Shown here: positions 1 to 10,047 of the stretch, piece by piece
Numbering within the stretch: the first letter of the stretch is position 1
Layout: each line of letters opens with the position of its first letter
NCBI GenBank assembly: GCA_002551355.1
Contig: NTHE01000008.1
Coordinates: 87,339-151,338, forward strand
Reading direction: 5' to 3'
Source: Streptomyces sp. man185
GTDB taxonomy: Bacteria > Actinomycetota > Actinomycetes > Streptomycetales > Streptomycetaceae
DNA length: 64,000 nucleotides
Notes under the pieces: model-generated
Told to the model about the DNA's origin: nothing
The model's input: only the letters and a program-made list of their open reading frames with translations
The model's database searches: none
Position numbers and translations under genes: made by a program

Positions 1-1
1 G

Positions 2-121
2 GACACCGGCCGCGTCACCCTCGGCCGGCCCGTCCAGAACGCCCGCGCCCACCTCGTGGACGAACAGCTGTCCCCGGTCCCGCTCGGCGCCCCCGGCGAG
101 ATCGCCCTCGCCGCCTTCTGC
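2..121 (+). pseudogene. NRPS adenylation-domain fragment
   Basis: Reading frame 2 gives a short stretch resembling the region of NRPS adenylation domains after core A5, with the pattern LGRPVQNARAHLVD, then PVPLGAPGEI. In intact domains this leads into the A7/A8 cores. Here the similarity stops after about 40 codons, the frame closes at 221-223, and the next homology belongs to another enzyme. The piece starts before the window, so its true left end is unknown. I read it as a decayed remnant fused to the SbnB-like remnant that follows. Confidence 0.6.
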
Positions 122-162
122 GCCGGACCGCACCCCTCCCGGACTGCCTTGCTGCACGACGG

Positions 163-452
163 GCTGAGCGCCTCACTGCCGCCCTGCAGTCGCTCCGCGA
201 CCTGCCGCCGCGGACCCTGCTGACCGCGACCAACATCGTCGACGACGTCGGGCAGTGTCTGCGGGCCGTCACCTCACCGCACCTCACGGAGCAGTTCCCC
301 GGCAACCGGGACCTCCCGACCGGGACGCTGGACGACGTGATGTCCCGCCGGGTGAGCGTCCACGCCGACCGCACCGCGGTGTTCTCGCCGTTCGGCCTCG
401 GCGTGCTGGACCTCGCGGTCGGCGAAAACGTCTACGACGAAGTCACCGTCCG
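163..452 (+). pseudogene. SbnB-like ornithine cyclodeaminase-family remnant
   Basis: Frame 1 encodes about 97 residues resembling the C-terminal part of SbnB/ornithine cyclodeaminase-family enzymes, which act in 2,3-diaminopropionate synthesis. Recognisable blocks are SLRDLPPRTLLTATNIVDDV, the TSPHLTEQ segment and FSPFGLGVLDLAVG. The N-terminal two thirds, including the start and the main NAD-binding part, are missing. The left edge runs into an adenylation-domain fragment in another frame, and the right edge switches to frame 3 where an SbnA-like protein begins. It is a pseudogene piece of a lost Dap-using NRPS or siderophore cluster. Confidence 0.65.
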
Positions 453-859
453 GTGCGGATCGTCGCCGAGGACAGCGTCGGCCGGGTCTCCCTCGGCGGA
501 GCTCCGGGACGCCGGATGATCCCCGGACTCGGCATGAGCGTACGGCCGCCGCTGCTGGACGGGGCTCTCGTGGACGAGGCCCTCGTCGTGGAGGAGGCCG
601 CCACCATCCGCGCCTGCCACCGCCTGGCCGCACGCGGCTTCCCGTTCGGAGGCTCGACCGGCACGGTGGTCAGCGGGGCCGTGGGCTGGCTGGAGCGGCA
701 CGGACACCCGGGCCTGACCGCCGTGGCCATCGCCCCGACCTCGGCGAGCGCTACCTGGACACGGTGTACCAGGCGAGGTGGGTACGCGACCTGTACGGGG
801 ACGACCTCGACGGCGAGGAGCGTGAACCTGCGCTCCCGCCCCGGGAGGCGGGAGCGTGA
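453..859 (+). pseudogene. SbnA-like PLP enzyme C-terminal remnant, frameshifted
   Basis: Frame 3 from 453 matches the C-terminal part of the cysteine-synthase-fold enzyme SbnA (O-phosphoserine to N-glutamyl-diaminopropionate). Visible are a GRRMIPGLGMS block, RPPLLDGALVDE, and GGSTGTVVSGA, a phosphate-binding-type loop. Near 741-746 the frame is lost by one base. Frame 2 then continues with PDLGERYLDTVYQARW and ends at TGA 857-859, the usual family C-terminus. It therefore carries both a 5' truncation and a single-base frameshift. In intact clusters sbnA and sbnB are separate full-length genes near NRPS or siderophore synthetase genes. Confidence 0.7.
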
Positions 860-906
860 GCCGGGAACCGCGAACGGGCTGCGGGCCCCGCCCCGCCGCC
901 CGCTCC

Positions 907-2529
907 TCAGCCCCCGCCGGCCCCCGCCGCCACCGCCTTCGCCCACCGGTAGTCCGCCTTGCCGCTCGGCGAGCGCTGGATCCGGTCGGCGAGCACCAGT
1001 GCGCGAGGGATCTTGTATCCGGCGAGCCGGGTCCGGCAGTGCGCCTGCACCGCGTCCAGCGTCAACGCCTCAGCTCCCTGGCGCAGTTGGACGACGGCGG
1101 CGACCCGGGCGCCCCAGCGTTCGTCGGGGACGCCCGCGACGAGCGCGTCGTACACGTCCGCGTGGGACTTGAGCGCCTGCTCGACCTCCTCCGGATACAC
1201 CTTCTCGCCCCCGGTGTTGATGCACTGCGAGCCCCGGCCGAGCACGGTGACGATGCCGTCCGCGTCCACCGTCGCCATGTCGCCCAGCAGGACCCATCGC
1301 TCATCGCCCCGGCGGAAGAAGGTGTCGGCGGTCTTGGCCGGGTCGTTGTAGTAGCCGAGCGGGACGTGCCCGCGCTGTGCGATGCGGCCCGGCTCGCCCG
1401 GCGCCACCGGCTCGTACGTCACCGGATCCACCACCGCCGTACGGGCGTTGACCTGAACCCGGAAGCCCTTCTCGGGGCCCGAGTCGGCGGTTGCCGTGCC
1501 GTTGAACCCGGACTCGGAGGAGCCGAAGTTGTTCAGCAGCATCACCGTCGGGACGAGCGCCTGGAACTCCGCCCGCACCGAGTCCGACATGATCGCCCCG
1601 GAGCTGGAGACGGAGAAGAGCGACGAGCAGTCCGTCCCGCGCAGCGGCCCCTTCAGACAGTCGATCAGAGGACGCAGCATCGCGTCGCCGACCAGCGACA
1701 CACTGGTGACCTTCTCCCTCTCGATCGTCCGCAGCACCTCATCGGGCACGAACTTGCGGTGCACGACGACACGCTGACCGAAGTTGAAGCCGATGAACGC
1801 GGTCAACGTGGACGTTCCGTGCATCAGCGGCGGCGTGGGGAAGAACGTGATCCCGTCCCCGCCGGCGGCCACGCGCTCCGCCAGTTCATGCGGGGTCTTC
1901 ACCGGCTCGCCGGTAGGCGCTCCGCCACCGAGTCCCGAGAAGAACAGGTCTTCCTGACGCCACATCACCCCCTTCGGCATGCCGGTCGTGCCGCCCGTGT
2001 AGATGATGAACTGGTCGTCGGCGGAGCGGGGCGCGAACCCGCGCCCGGCCCCGCCCGACTCCTCCGCCTCGGTGAACGGCACGACCGGCACGGCCCGGGG
2101 CGTCGCGGGAGCGAGCCCCACCCGGACCAGGTGGCGCAGGCCCGGAGCCTGCGGGGCGGCCGCCGCCACCCGCTCGTCGAACTCGCCGTCGAAGACCAGC
2201 GCCGCCAGGTCCGCGTCCCGGTAGAGGTATACCAACTCTTCCTCGACATAACGGTAGTTGACGTTCACCGGCACGATCCGTGCCTTGAGCGCTCCCAGCA
2301 CCGTCTGGAGGTACTCCACCCCGTTGTAGAGATGCAGCCCCAGATGCTCGCCCGGGCGGATCCCCGCGTCGATCAGATGGTGGGCGATCCGGTTGGCGGC
2401 GGCGTCCAGCTCCGCGTAGGTGAGCCGCCGCTCCGCGCCCGTACCGGGATGGTCGACGTACAGGAGCGCCTCACGGTCGGGCACCGCGTCGACGACCGAC
2501 TCGAACAGGTCGGCAAGGTTGTACTCCAC
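907..2529 (-). CDS. acyl-CoA synthetase (FadD19-like AMP-forming CoA ligase)
   Basis: A 540-residue AMP-forming acyl-CoA ligase that adenylates a carboxylic acid and transfers it to CoA. Motifs in order are the ATP/AMP signature YTGGTTGMPKG (residues 177-187), GDMATVDADG, the hinge region INTGGEKVYPEEVE, and a C-terminal catalytic lysine in SPSGKADYR (about 524). The GTG at 2529 is chosen because AGGAGG lies 4 nt upstream; the longer open frame has no comparable site. The gene is divergent from a crotonase/DUF35/thiolase operon across a 167-bp region with a 17-bp palindrome. Divergent CoA ligase and crotonase mirrors fadD19/echA19 of the mycobacterial sterol side-chain locus. A bulky lipid or branched acyl substrate is an inference. 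Confidence 0.9.
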   Translation of the reverse strand: MEYNLADLFESVVDAVPDREALLYVDHPGTGAERRLTYAELDAAANRIAHHLIDAGIRPGEHLGLHLYNGVEYLQTVLGALKARIVPVNVNYRYVEEELVYLYRDADLAALVFDGEFDERVAAAAPQAPGLRHLVRVGLAPATPRAVPVVPFTEAEESGGAGRGFAPRSADDQFIIYTGGTTGMPKGVMWRQEDLFFSGLGGGAPTGEPVKTPHELAERVAAGGDGITFFPTPPLMHGTSTLTAFIGFNFGQRVVVHRKFVPDEVLRTIEREKVTSVSLVGDAMLRPLIDCLKGPLRGTDCSSLFSVSSSGAIMSDSVRAEFQALVPTVMLLNNFGSSESGFNGTATADSGPEKGFRVQVNARTAVVDPVTYEPVAPGEPGRIAQRGHVPLGYYNDPAKTADTFFRRGDERWVLLGDMATVDADGIVTVLGRGSQCINTGGEKVYPEEVEQALKSHADVYDALVAGVPDERWGARVAAVVQLRQGAEALTLDAVQAHCRTRLAGYKIPRALVLADRIQRSPSGKADYRWAKAVAAGAGGG

Positions 2530-2615
2530 CGTTCCTCCTGACCCCGGGTGACTGGCGACTCGGCCGTCATTAGAGCGCCGGGCGGCACAAGTGGGAAGAG
2601 GTGGCGTCGCAACAA

Positions 2616-2632
2616 TCTGACGAGCTGTCAGA
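2616..2632. promoter_or_regulatory. 17-bp palindromic operator candidate
   Basis: TCTGAC-GAGCT-GTCAGA is a perfect 6-bp inverted repeat with a 5-bp spacer in the divergent promoter region between the CoA ligase and crotonase genes. Its size and position suit a TetR-family dimer controlling both directions. No regulator gene lies beside it, so the cognate protein would be encoded elsewhere. Confidence 0.5.
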
Positions 2633-2664
2633 AATCTATTGAACTGCGCCCCCTCCTCCTGCAA

Positions 2665-2688
2665 CCTGTTCCAGGTCTGCAGAACAGG
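2665..2688 (+). promoter_or_regulatory. inverted repeat overlapping crotonase Shine-Dalgarno
   Basis: CCTGTTC and GAACAGG form a perfect 7-bp inverted repeat separated by 10 nt, ending inside the GGAG ribosome-binding site 6 nt before the crotonase ATG at 2697. As RNA it could occlude the ribosome site; as DNA it could be a second operator. Confidence 0.35.
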
Positions 2689-2696
2689 AGTCGGTC

Positions 2697-3497
2697 ATGG
2701 GCGGTACGGAACACCTCACCGTGCGGCGCGAAGGCGCCACGCTGGTGCTCACCTTGAACAGGCCACAGGCCAGGAACGCGCTCTCGCTGCCGATGCTCGT
2801 CGGCCTGTACGACGGCTGGCTCGAGGCCGACGCGGACGACACGGTCCGCTCCGTCGTCCTCGCCGGAGCGGGCGGTGCGTTCTGCGCCGGTATGGACCTC
2901 AAGGCCCTGGCGGGCGGCGGTATGGAGGGGGAGGAGTACCGCGAGCGGATGACGGCCGATCCGGACCTTCACTGGAAGGCGATGCTGCGCCACCACCGCC
3001 CGCGCAAACCGGTGATCGCCGCCGTGGAGGGCCCCTGTGTCGCGGGCGGCACCGAGATCCTCCAGGGAACGGATATCCGTATCGCCGGGGCGGGCGCCAC
3101 CTTCGGGCTCTTCGAGGTCCGCCGCGGCCTCTTCCCGATCGGCGGCTCCACCGTCCGGCTGCCCCGCCAGATCCCCCGCACCCACGCCCTCGAAATGCTC
3201 CTCACCGGCCGCCCGTACGCCGCCGACGAGGCCGCCGCCATCGGGCTCATCGGCCGCGTCGTGCCCGACGGCACCGCCCTGGCGGAGGCCCTCACCGTCG
3301 CCGAGCGGATCAACGCCTGCGGGCCCCTCGCCGTCGAGGCCGTCAAGGCCTCCGTCTACGAGGGTGCCGAGCTGACCGAGAGCGAGGCGCTGGTTGCCGA
3401 ACTCAAGCGCGGCTGGCCCGTGTTCGCCACCGAGGACGCCAAGGAGGGCGCCCGCGCCTTCGCCGAGAAGCGCCCGCCCGTCTACCGGCGCGCCTGA
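2697..3497 (+). CDS. enoyl-CoA hydratase/isomerase family protein (EchA-like)
   Basis: A 266-residue crotonase. It has the oxyanion-hole segments AFCAGMDLKAL (61-71) and GPCVAGGTE (112-120), and glutamates at 140 (FGLFEVRRG) and 166 (HALEMLLTG) that align with the two catalytic glutamates of classical enoyl-CoA hydratases. It is therefore probably a true hydratase adding water to 2-enoyl-CoA, though isomerase activity cannot be excluded. The ATG at 2697 has GGAG just upstream. It opens an operon with a double DUF35 protein and two thiolase-like proteins, and the divergent CoA ligase probably supplies its substrate. The arrangement resembles the M. tuberculosis fadD19-echA19 neighbourhood. Confidence 0.9.
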   Translation: MGGTEHLTVRREGATLVLTLNRPQARNALSLPMLVGLYDGWLEADADDTVRSVVLAGAGGAFCAGMDLKALAGGGMEGEEYRERMTADPDLHWKAMLRHHRPRKPVIAAVEGPCVAGGTEILQGTDIRIAGAGATFGLFEVRRGLFPIGGSTVRLPRQIPRTHALEMLLTGRPYAADEAAAIGLIGRVVPDGTALAEALTVAERINACGPLAVEAVKASVYEGAELTESEALVAELKRGWPVFATEDAKEGARAFAEKRPPVYRRA

Positions 3498-3534
3498 TCC
3501 CAGCACCCGGTGCACCTGATCCCAGGAGAGAGCC

Positions 3535-4491
3535 ATGACCGACGTCCTCAGCGCCCCACTGGTGGTCGAATTCCCCTTCACCCGATCCCTGGGTCCCGTC
3601 CAGAGCGCCTTCCTCACCGGACTGCGCGAACGCACCGTCCTCGGCGTCCGCGCCCAGGACGGCACGGTCCTCGTACCGCCCGTCGAGTACGACCCCGTCA
3701 CCGCGAACGAGATCCGCGACCTCGTCGAGGTCGCCCCCACCGGCACCGTCACCACCTGGGCCTGGAACCCGGCACCCCGCCGCGACCAGCCGCTCGCCAC
3801 CCCCTTCGCCTGGGTCCTCGTCCGCCTCGACGGGGCCGGCAGCGGGCTCCTGCACGCCCTCGACGCGCCCGGCCCGGACGCCGTGCACACCGGGATGCGC
3901 GTCCGCATCCGCTGGGCCGCCGAGCGTACGGGCGCCATCACCGACATCGCCTGCTTCGAACCGTACGAGGGGGAGCCCGGTCCGGGCGAACCCGCTCCGC
4001 ACAGCGGGGAGTTCACCGATCCGGTGCTCGGCATCGTCGCCCCGGCCCGGCTCGACTACGTCCACACCCCGGGCCGCGCCCAGAGCGCCTACCTCGCCGC
4101 CCTCGAAGGCCGCCGCACCGTCGGCGAGCGCTGCCCTTCCTGCCGCAAGGTCTATGTACCGCCGCGCGGAGCGTGCCCCACCTGCGGAGTCGCCACGGCC
4201 GAACAGGTCGAGGTCGGGCCGCGCGGGACCGTCACCACCTTCTGCATCGTCAACATCAAGGCGAAGAACCTGGACATCGAAGTCCCTTACGTCTACGCCC
4301 ACATCGCGCTCGACGGGGCCGACCTCGCCCTGCACGGCCGCATCGCCGGCATCCCGTACGACCAGGTGCGCATGGGGCTGCGCGTCGAGCCCGTCTGGGC
4401 CGCTACGGGGCAGGGCGCCCGTCACCCGGACCACTACCGGCCCACCGGCGAGCCCGACGCCGACTACGACACGTACAAGGAGCTGGTGTAG
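3535..4491 (+). CDS. tandem DUF35 (OB-fold/zinc-ribbon) acyl-CoA-binding protein
   Basis: A 318-residue protein of two consecutive DUF35-type OB-fold units, about residues 10-145 and 165-310. Only the second keeps the rubredoxin-like zinc ribbon, with cysteines 200, 203, 214 and 217 (CPSC and CPTC); the first has lost all four. Each half carries the TVTT strand typical of the OB fold. DUF35 proteins bind thiolase-like partners and present acyl-CoA, as in ChsH2/Ltp2 and archaeal thiolase/HMG-CoA synthase complexes. Here two thiolase-like genes follow directly, so one fused scaffold for two partners is a reasonable inference. Good SD (AGGAGAGAG) before ATG 3535. It looks like the counterpart of mycobacterial Rv3521. 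Confidence 0.85.
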   Translation: MTDVLSAPLVVEFPFTRSLGPVQSAFLTGLRERTVLGVRAQDGTVLVPPVEYDPVTANEIRDLVEVAPTGTVTTWAWNPAPRRDQPLATPFAWVLVRLDGAGSGLLHALDAPGPDAVHTGMRVRIRWAAERTGAITDIACFEPYEGEPGPGEPAPHSGEFTDPVLGIVAPARLDYVHTPGRAQSAYLAALEGRRTVGERCPSCRKVYVPPRGACPTCGVATAEQVEVGPRGTVTTFCIVNIKAKNLDIEVPYVYAHIALDGADLALHGRIAGIPYDQVRMGLRVEPVWAATGQGARHPDHYRPTGEPDADYDTYKELV

Positions 4492-5544
4492 ATGCGGGAC
4501 GTGGCCATCGTCGCCTTCGCCCAGAGCGCGCACCGCCGGCGCACCGACGAACTATCCGAGGTCGACCTCCTGATGCCCGTCCTCCACGAGGTCCTCGACG
4601 CGACCGGCCTCAAGGCCAACGAGATCGGATTCACCTGCTCCGGTTCCGCCGACTACCTTGCCGGGCGCGCCTTCTCCTTCACCATGGCCCTCGACGGCGT
4701 CGGCGCCCACCCGCCCATCTCCGAGTCCCACGTCGAGATGGACGGGGCCTGGGCGCTGTACGAGGCATGGGTGAAGATCCTGACCGGCGAGGCGGACACC
4801 GCGCTCGTCTACTCCTACGGCAAGTCGTCCCCCGGCCAGGTCCGCGACGTCCTCACACGCCAGCTCGACCCCTACTACCTCGCCCCGCTCTGGCCGGACT
4901 CCGTCGCGCTCGCCGCCCTCCAGGCCCAGGCCCTGATCGACGCCGGCGACACCGACGAAGGAGCCCTCGCCCAGATCGCCGCCCGCAACCGCACCGCCGC
5001 TGTCGACAACCCGTACGCCCAGCTCACCGGCGACGTCCCGGCGGGCGACCACCTCGTGCACCCGCTGCGCACCGGCGACTGCCCGCCCATCGGGGACGGC
5101 GCGGCCGCCGTGATCCTCGCCGCCGGGGACACCGCCCGCGCCCTGTGCGCGCGGCCCGCCTGGATCCGGGGCATCGACCACCGGATCGAGGCGCACAGCC
5201 TCGGCGTCCGCGACCTGACCGACAGCCCCTCGGCGCGGCTCGCCGCCGAGCGCGCCGGAGCCTTCGAACGGCCCGTCGACACCGCCGAGCTGCACGCCCC
5301 GTTCACCTCGCAGGAGGTCGTCCTGCGCAAGGCGCTCGGGCTCGGCGACGACGTCCGCGTCAACCCCTCCGGCGGCGCGCTCGCCGCCAACCCGATCATG
5401 GCCGCCGGACTGATCCGGCTGGGCGAGGCCGCCGCCCGCATCCACCGCGGCGAGTCCGACCGGGCGCTCGCCCACGCCACCTCCGGGCCCTGCCTGCAAC
5501 AGAACCTGGTCGCCGTCCTGGAAGGGGAGAGCGCTCATGCCTAA
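4492..5544 (+). CDS. SCP-x/Ltp-type thiolase-like protein (first copy)
   Basis: A 350-residue thiolase-fold protein of the lipid-transfer (SCP-x, Ltp) group. The C-terminal motif NPSGGALAANP and the Gly-rich IGDGAAAVIL segment are clear. Where thiolases carry the nucleophilic cysteine, this protein reads ESHVEMDGAWAL, with no cysteine. In Ltp2-type proteins this goes with retro-aldol rather than thiolytic chemistry. The ATG directly follows the TAG of the DUF35 gene, and the 3' end overlaps the next thiolase gene by 8 nt, so all three are translationally coupled. Probable partner: one half of the tandem DUF35 protein. Counterpart of mycobacterial Ltp4/Ltp3 by gene order. Confidence 0.85.
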   Translation: MRDVAIVAFAQSAHRRRTDELSEVDLLMPVLHEVLDATGLKANEIGFTCSGSADYLAGRAFSFTMALDGVGAHPPISESHVEMDGAWALYEAWVKILTGEADTALVYSYGKSSPGQVRDVLTRQLDPYYLAPLWPDSVALAALQAQALIDAGDTDEGALAQIAARNRTAAVDNPYAQLTGDVPAGDHLVHPLRTGDCPPIGDGAAAVILAAGDTARALCARPAWIRGIDHRIEAHSLGVRDLTDSPSARLAAERAGAFERPVDTAELHAPFTSQEVVLRKALGLGDDVRVNPSGGALAANPIMAAGLIRLGEAAARIHRGESDRALAHATSGPCLQQNLVAVLEGESAHA

Positions 5545-6703
5545 GGAGCCCGTCGCCGTTGTCGGCATCGGCCAGACCAAACACGTCGCCGCCCGGCACG
5601 ACGTGTCCATCGCCGGGCTTGTCCGCGAGGCGGCGGTCCGGGCGCTGGAGGACGCCGGGCTGACCTGGACCGACATCGACGCCGTCGTGATCGGCAAGGC
5701 GCCCGACTTCTTCGAGGGCGTCATGATGCCGGAGCTCTACCTCGCCGACGCCCTGGGCGCGGTCGGCAAACCCATGCTCCGCGTGCACACGGCGGGCTCG
5801 GTCGGCGGATCGACGGCCCTGGTCGCCGCCAACCTGGTCGCCGCCCGGGTGCACCGCACCGTCCTCACCCTCGCCTTCGAGAAGCAGTCCGAGTCCAACG
5901 CCATGTGGGGCCTCTCCCTGCCCGTCCCCTTCCAGCAGCCGCTGCTGGCCGGCGCGGGCGGCTTCTTCGCCCCGCACGTGCGCGCGTACATGCGGCGTAC
6001 CGGAGCACCCGACGCGGTCGGTTCTCTCGTCGCGTACAAGGACCGCCGCAACGCCCTCAAGAACCCCTACGCGCACATCCACGACCACGACATCACCCTG
6101 GAGAAGGTCCGGTCCTCGCCCATGCTCTGGGACCCGGTCCGCTACTCCGAGACCTGCCCGTCCTCCGACGGGGCCTGCGCGATGATCCTCACCGACCGCG
6201 ACGGCGCGGCCCGCTCCCCGCATCCGCCCGCCTGGGTGCACGGCGGTGCGATGCGCAGCGAACCCACCCTGTTCGCGGGCAAGGACTTCGTCTCCCCGCA
6301 GGCCGGCAAGGACTGCGCCGCCGACGTCTACCGGCAGGCCAGGATCACCGACCCGCGCCGGGAGATCGACGCCGTCGAGATGTACGTGCCGTTCTCCTGG
6401 TACGAGCCGATGTGGCTGGAGAACCTCGGCTTCGCCGACGAGGGCGAGGGCTGGAAACTCACCGAGGCCGGCGTCACCGAACTCGACGGCGACCTCCCGG
6501 TCAACCCCTCGGGCGGCGTGCTGTCCACCAACCCCATCGGCGCCTCCGGCATGATCCGCTTCGCCGAGGCGGCCCTCCAGGTGCGGGGGAGGGCCGGCGA
6601 GCACCAGATCGACGGGGCCGCCCGGGCGCTCGGCCACGCCTACGGCGGCGGAGCGCAGTTCTTCGCCATGTGGCTCGTGGGAGCGGAGCCCCCGCCCGGC
6701 TGA
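5537..6703 (+). CDS. SCP-x/Ltp-type thiolase-like protein (second copy)
   Basis: A 388-residue thiolase-fold protein starting MPKEPVAVVGIGQTKH, with the Ltp-family C-terminal motif NPSGGVLSTNPIG. At the usual nucleophile position it reads VHTAGSVGGSTA, again without cysteine. It overlaps the preceding gene by 8 nt (ATG 5537 lies inside the upstream frame) and ends the operon before a hairpin at 6715-6740. With the first copy and the double DUF35 protein it probably forms an acyl-CoA-processing complex for side-chain shortening of a large lipid acid. Substrate unknown; a non-thiolytic aldolase role is inferred from the missing cysteine. Confidence 0.85.
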   Translation: MPKEPVAVVGIGQTKHVAARHDVSIAGLVREAAVRALEDAGLTWTDIDAVVIGKAPDFFEGVMMPELYLADALGAVGKPMLRVHTAGSVGGSTALVAANLVAARVHRTVLTLAFEKQSESNAMWGLSLPVPFQQPLLAGAGGFFAPHVRAYMRRTGAPDAVGSLVAYKDRRNALKNPYAHIHDHDITLEKVRSSPMLWDPVRYSETCPSSDGACAMILTDRDGAARSPHPPAWVHGGAMRSEPTLFAGKDFVSPQAGKDCAADVYRQARITDPRREIDAVEMYVPFSWYEPMWLENLGFADEGEGWKLTEAGVTELDGDLPVNPSGGVLSTNPIGASGMIRFAEAALQVRGRAGEHQIDGAARALGHAYGGGAQFFAMWLVGAEPPPG

Positions 6704-6714
6704 GGAAACGCGAT

Positions 6715-6740
6715 GGGCCCGGTCCCACGGGGCCGGGCCC
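6715..6740 (+). terminator. GC-rich hairpin after thiolase operon
   Basis: GGGCCCGGTCCC and GGGGCCGGGCCC arms around ACG form a strong stem 11 nt after the thiolase stop. There is no U tract, as is common in Streptomyces terminators. Confidence 0.6.
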
Positions 6741-6770
6741 GGCTCCGCAACGTGAGCCGGGACACGTAAC

Positions 6771-7280
6771 ATGGCAGGCATGTCCTTCCTCCGCCGCCGT
6801 AGCGCCGCAACACCCGCGGGCCCGGACTTCGACGTCCTGGCCATGGATCCCGGGGACTGGCCCGGCAACCTCGGCGCCGGTCTGCTCCCCGCCCCCGACG
6901 GCAGCTGCCAGGGTGTCTTCCTCCGTTACGACCTGTACGGCGGCCGGGGCCCGGCAATGATCATCGGCAACCTCCCGGAGGGCTCGCCCGCCCGCGAGAC
7001 CGAGGAGAGCCAGGTCCCCTTCGAGGTGGCCCAACTGCTCCTCGCCCTGGAGAACGACGAGCCGATCGAGGTCGTCAGCTCCGAGGACGTCCCCGTCATG
7101 CAGGGCGACAATCTGCTGATCGTCCGCCGCGTCAAGCTCTCCGAGAGCCGTATCGCCTGCGTCCAGTTCGACCGCAGCGACGGCGTCCTCGTGACCATCG
7201 CCAGCTGGGACCGGCCGATCACCGACGACCTCTACACCCTGCTCAAGCCGCTGCCCGCAGAGCTGTTCCAGCAAGGCTGA
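6771..7280 (+). CDS. conserved hypothetical protein
   Basis: A 169-residue soluble protein that I cannot assign to a named family. It begins MAGMSFLRRRSA and has alternating strand-like segments (GVFLRYDLYGG, NLLIVRRVKLSE, CVQFDRSDGVLVTIA) and an acidic middle (PFEVAQLLLALENDEPIEVV). No signal peptide, membrane segment or catalytic motif is visible. ATG codons at 6771 and 6780 are both possible starts, and neither has a strong ribosome site. It is separated from the upstream operon by a hairpin and followed by a textbook terminator at 7294-7320, so it is probably monocistronic. Confidence 0.75.
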   Translation: MAGMSFLRRRSAATPAGPDFDVLAMDPGDWPGNLGAGLLPAPDGSCQGVFLRYDLYGGRGPAMIIGNLPEGSPARETEESQVPFEVAQLLLALENDEPIEVVSSEDVPVMQGDNLLIVRRVKLSESRIACVQFDRSDGVLVTIASWDRPITDDLYTLLKPLPAELFQQG

Positions 7281-7293
7281 AACGTATCTCCAT

Positions 7294-7320
7294 AGGCCGC
7301 CCGCATATGCCGGGCGGCCT
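7294..7320 (+). terminator. rho-independent terminator
   Basis: AGGCCGCCCG and CGGGCGGCCT form a perfect 10-bp stem with a 7-nt loop (CATATGC), followed by CTTTCGTTGT. It closes the conserved hypothetical gene at 6771-7280. Confidence 0.9.
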
Positions 7321-7329
7321 CTTTCGTTG

Positions 7330-7640
7330 TCCGGGGGTGGCATCCGGCCACTCCCCGCGCACCGTGGGCCGCCTTGCCGTATGCACCCCGTCCATGGCCG
7401 TCTGCGGCCCGCGGATCTCCCGGGCGGTCGACCGCCGGGTCGTGCCCCGGCTCACCGGCGCGCTCACCCTCTGTAGGGAGCAGGGCGCGCACCGCATCCT
7501 GCGCCTCGCCGAGGAGGCCGACGGCGGCCCCGAAGGAACCACCGCCCCGGCGCGGCTGCTGGAGAAGATGGTCGGGGCCTCGGACGGCTGCTCGCGGCCC
7601 GCCGCGCGGCTCCTTCGCACGGCGGACCACGAGGTCGTGA
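7330..7640 (+). pseudogene. coding-like remnant between terminator and geosmin synthase
   Basis: Frame 2 stays open with codon third positions almost all G or C, as in real Streptomyces genes (for example ARLLEKMVGASDG and TGALTLCREQGAHRILRL). It has no convincing start after the terminator hairpin and no stop of its own before running into the antisense of the geosmin synthase 3' end. I recognise no family. The likeliest reading is a gene fragment lacking both ends; a chance open frame in GC-rich DNA is the alternative. Confidence 0.3.
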
Positions 7641-7641
7641 A

Positions 7642-9921
<2,280 letters not shown>

Positions 9922-10047
9922 CTACCCTTCGGCCATACGGAGCACGCACAACGGCGATTAGTCACATGATCGCTTCGTTGGTGCGTGCTCGGAAGGCGGT
10001 CGTTCAGGAACCGGTCGTTCGCTGTCGGCCGGTCGGTCGTCGGTCGC

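Noticed and set aside
907..2664. long + strand open frame over the acyl-CoA synthetase gene
   Set aside because: High-GC DNA gives long open frames on the opposite strand. The minus strand has complete adenylation motifs and a good ribosome site, while the plus-strand product is Arg/Pro/Gly-rich with no motif.
3500..3534. CCTGATCCCAG direct repeat before the DUF35 gene
   Set aside because: Two short copies lie within the 37-nt spacer and include part of the ribosome-binding site; too small to argue for function.
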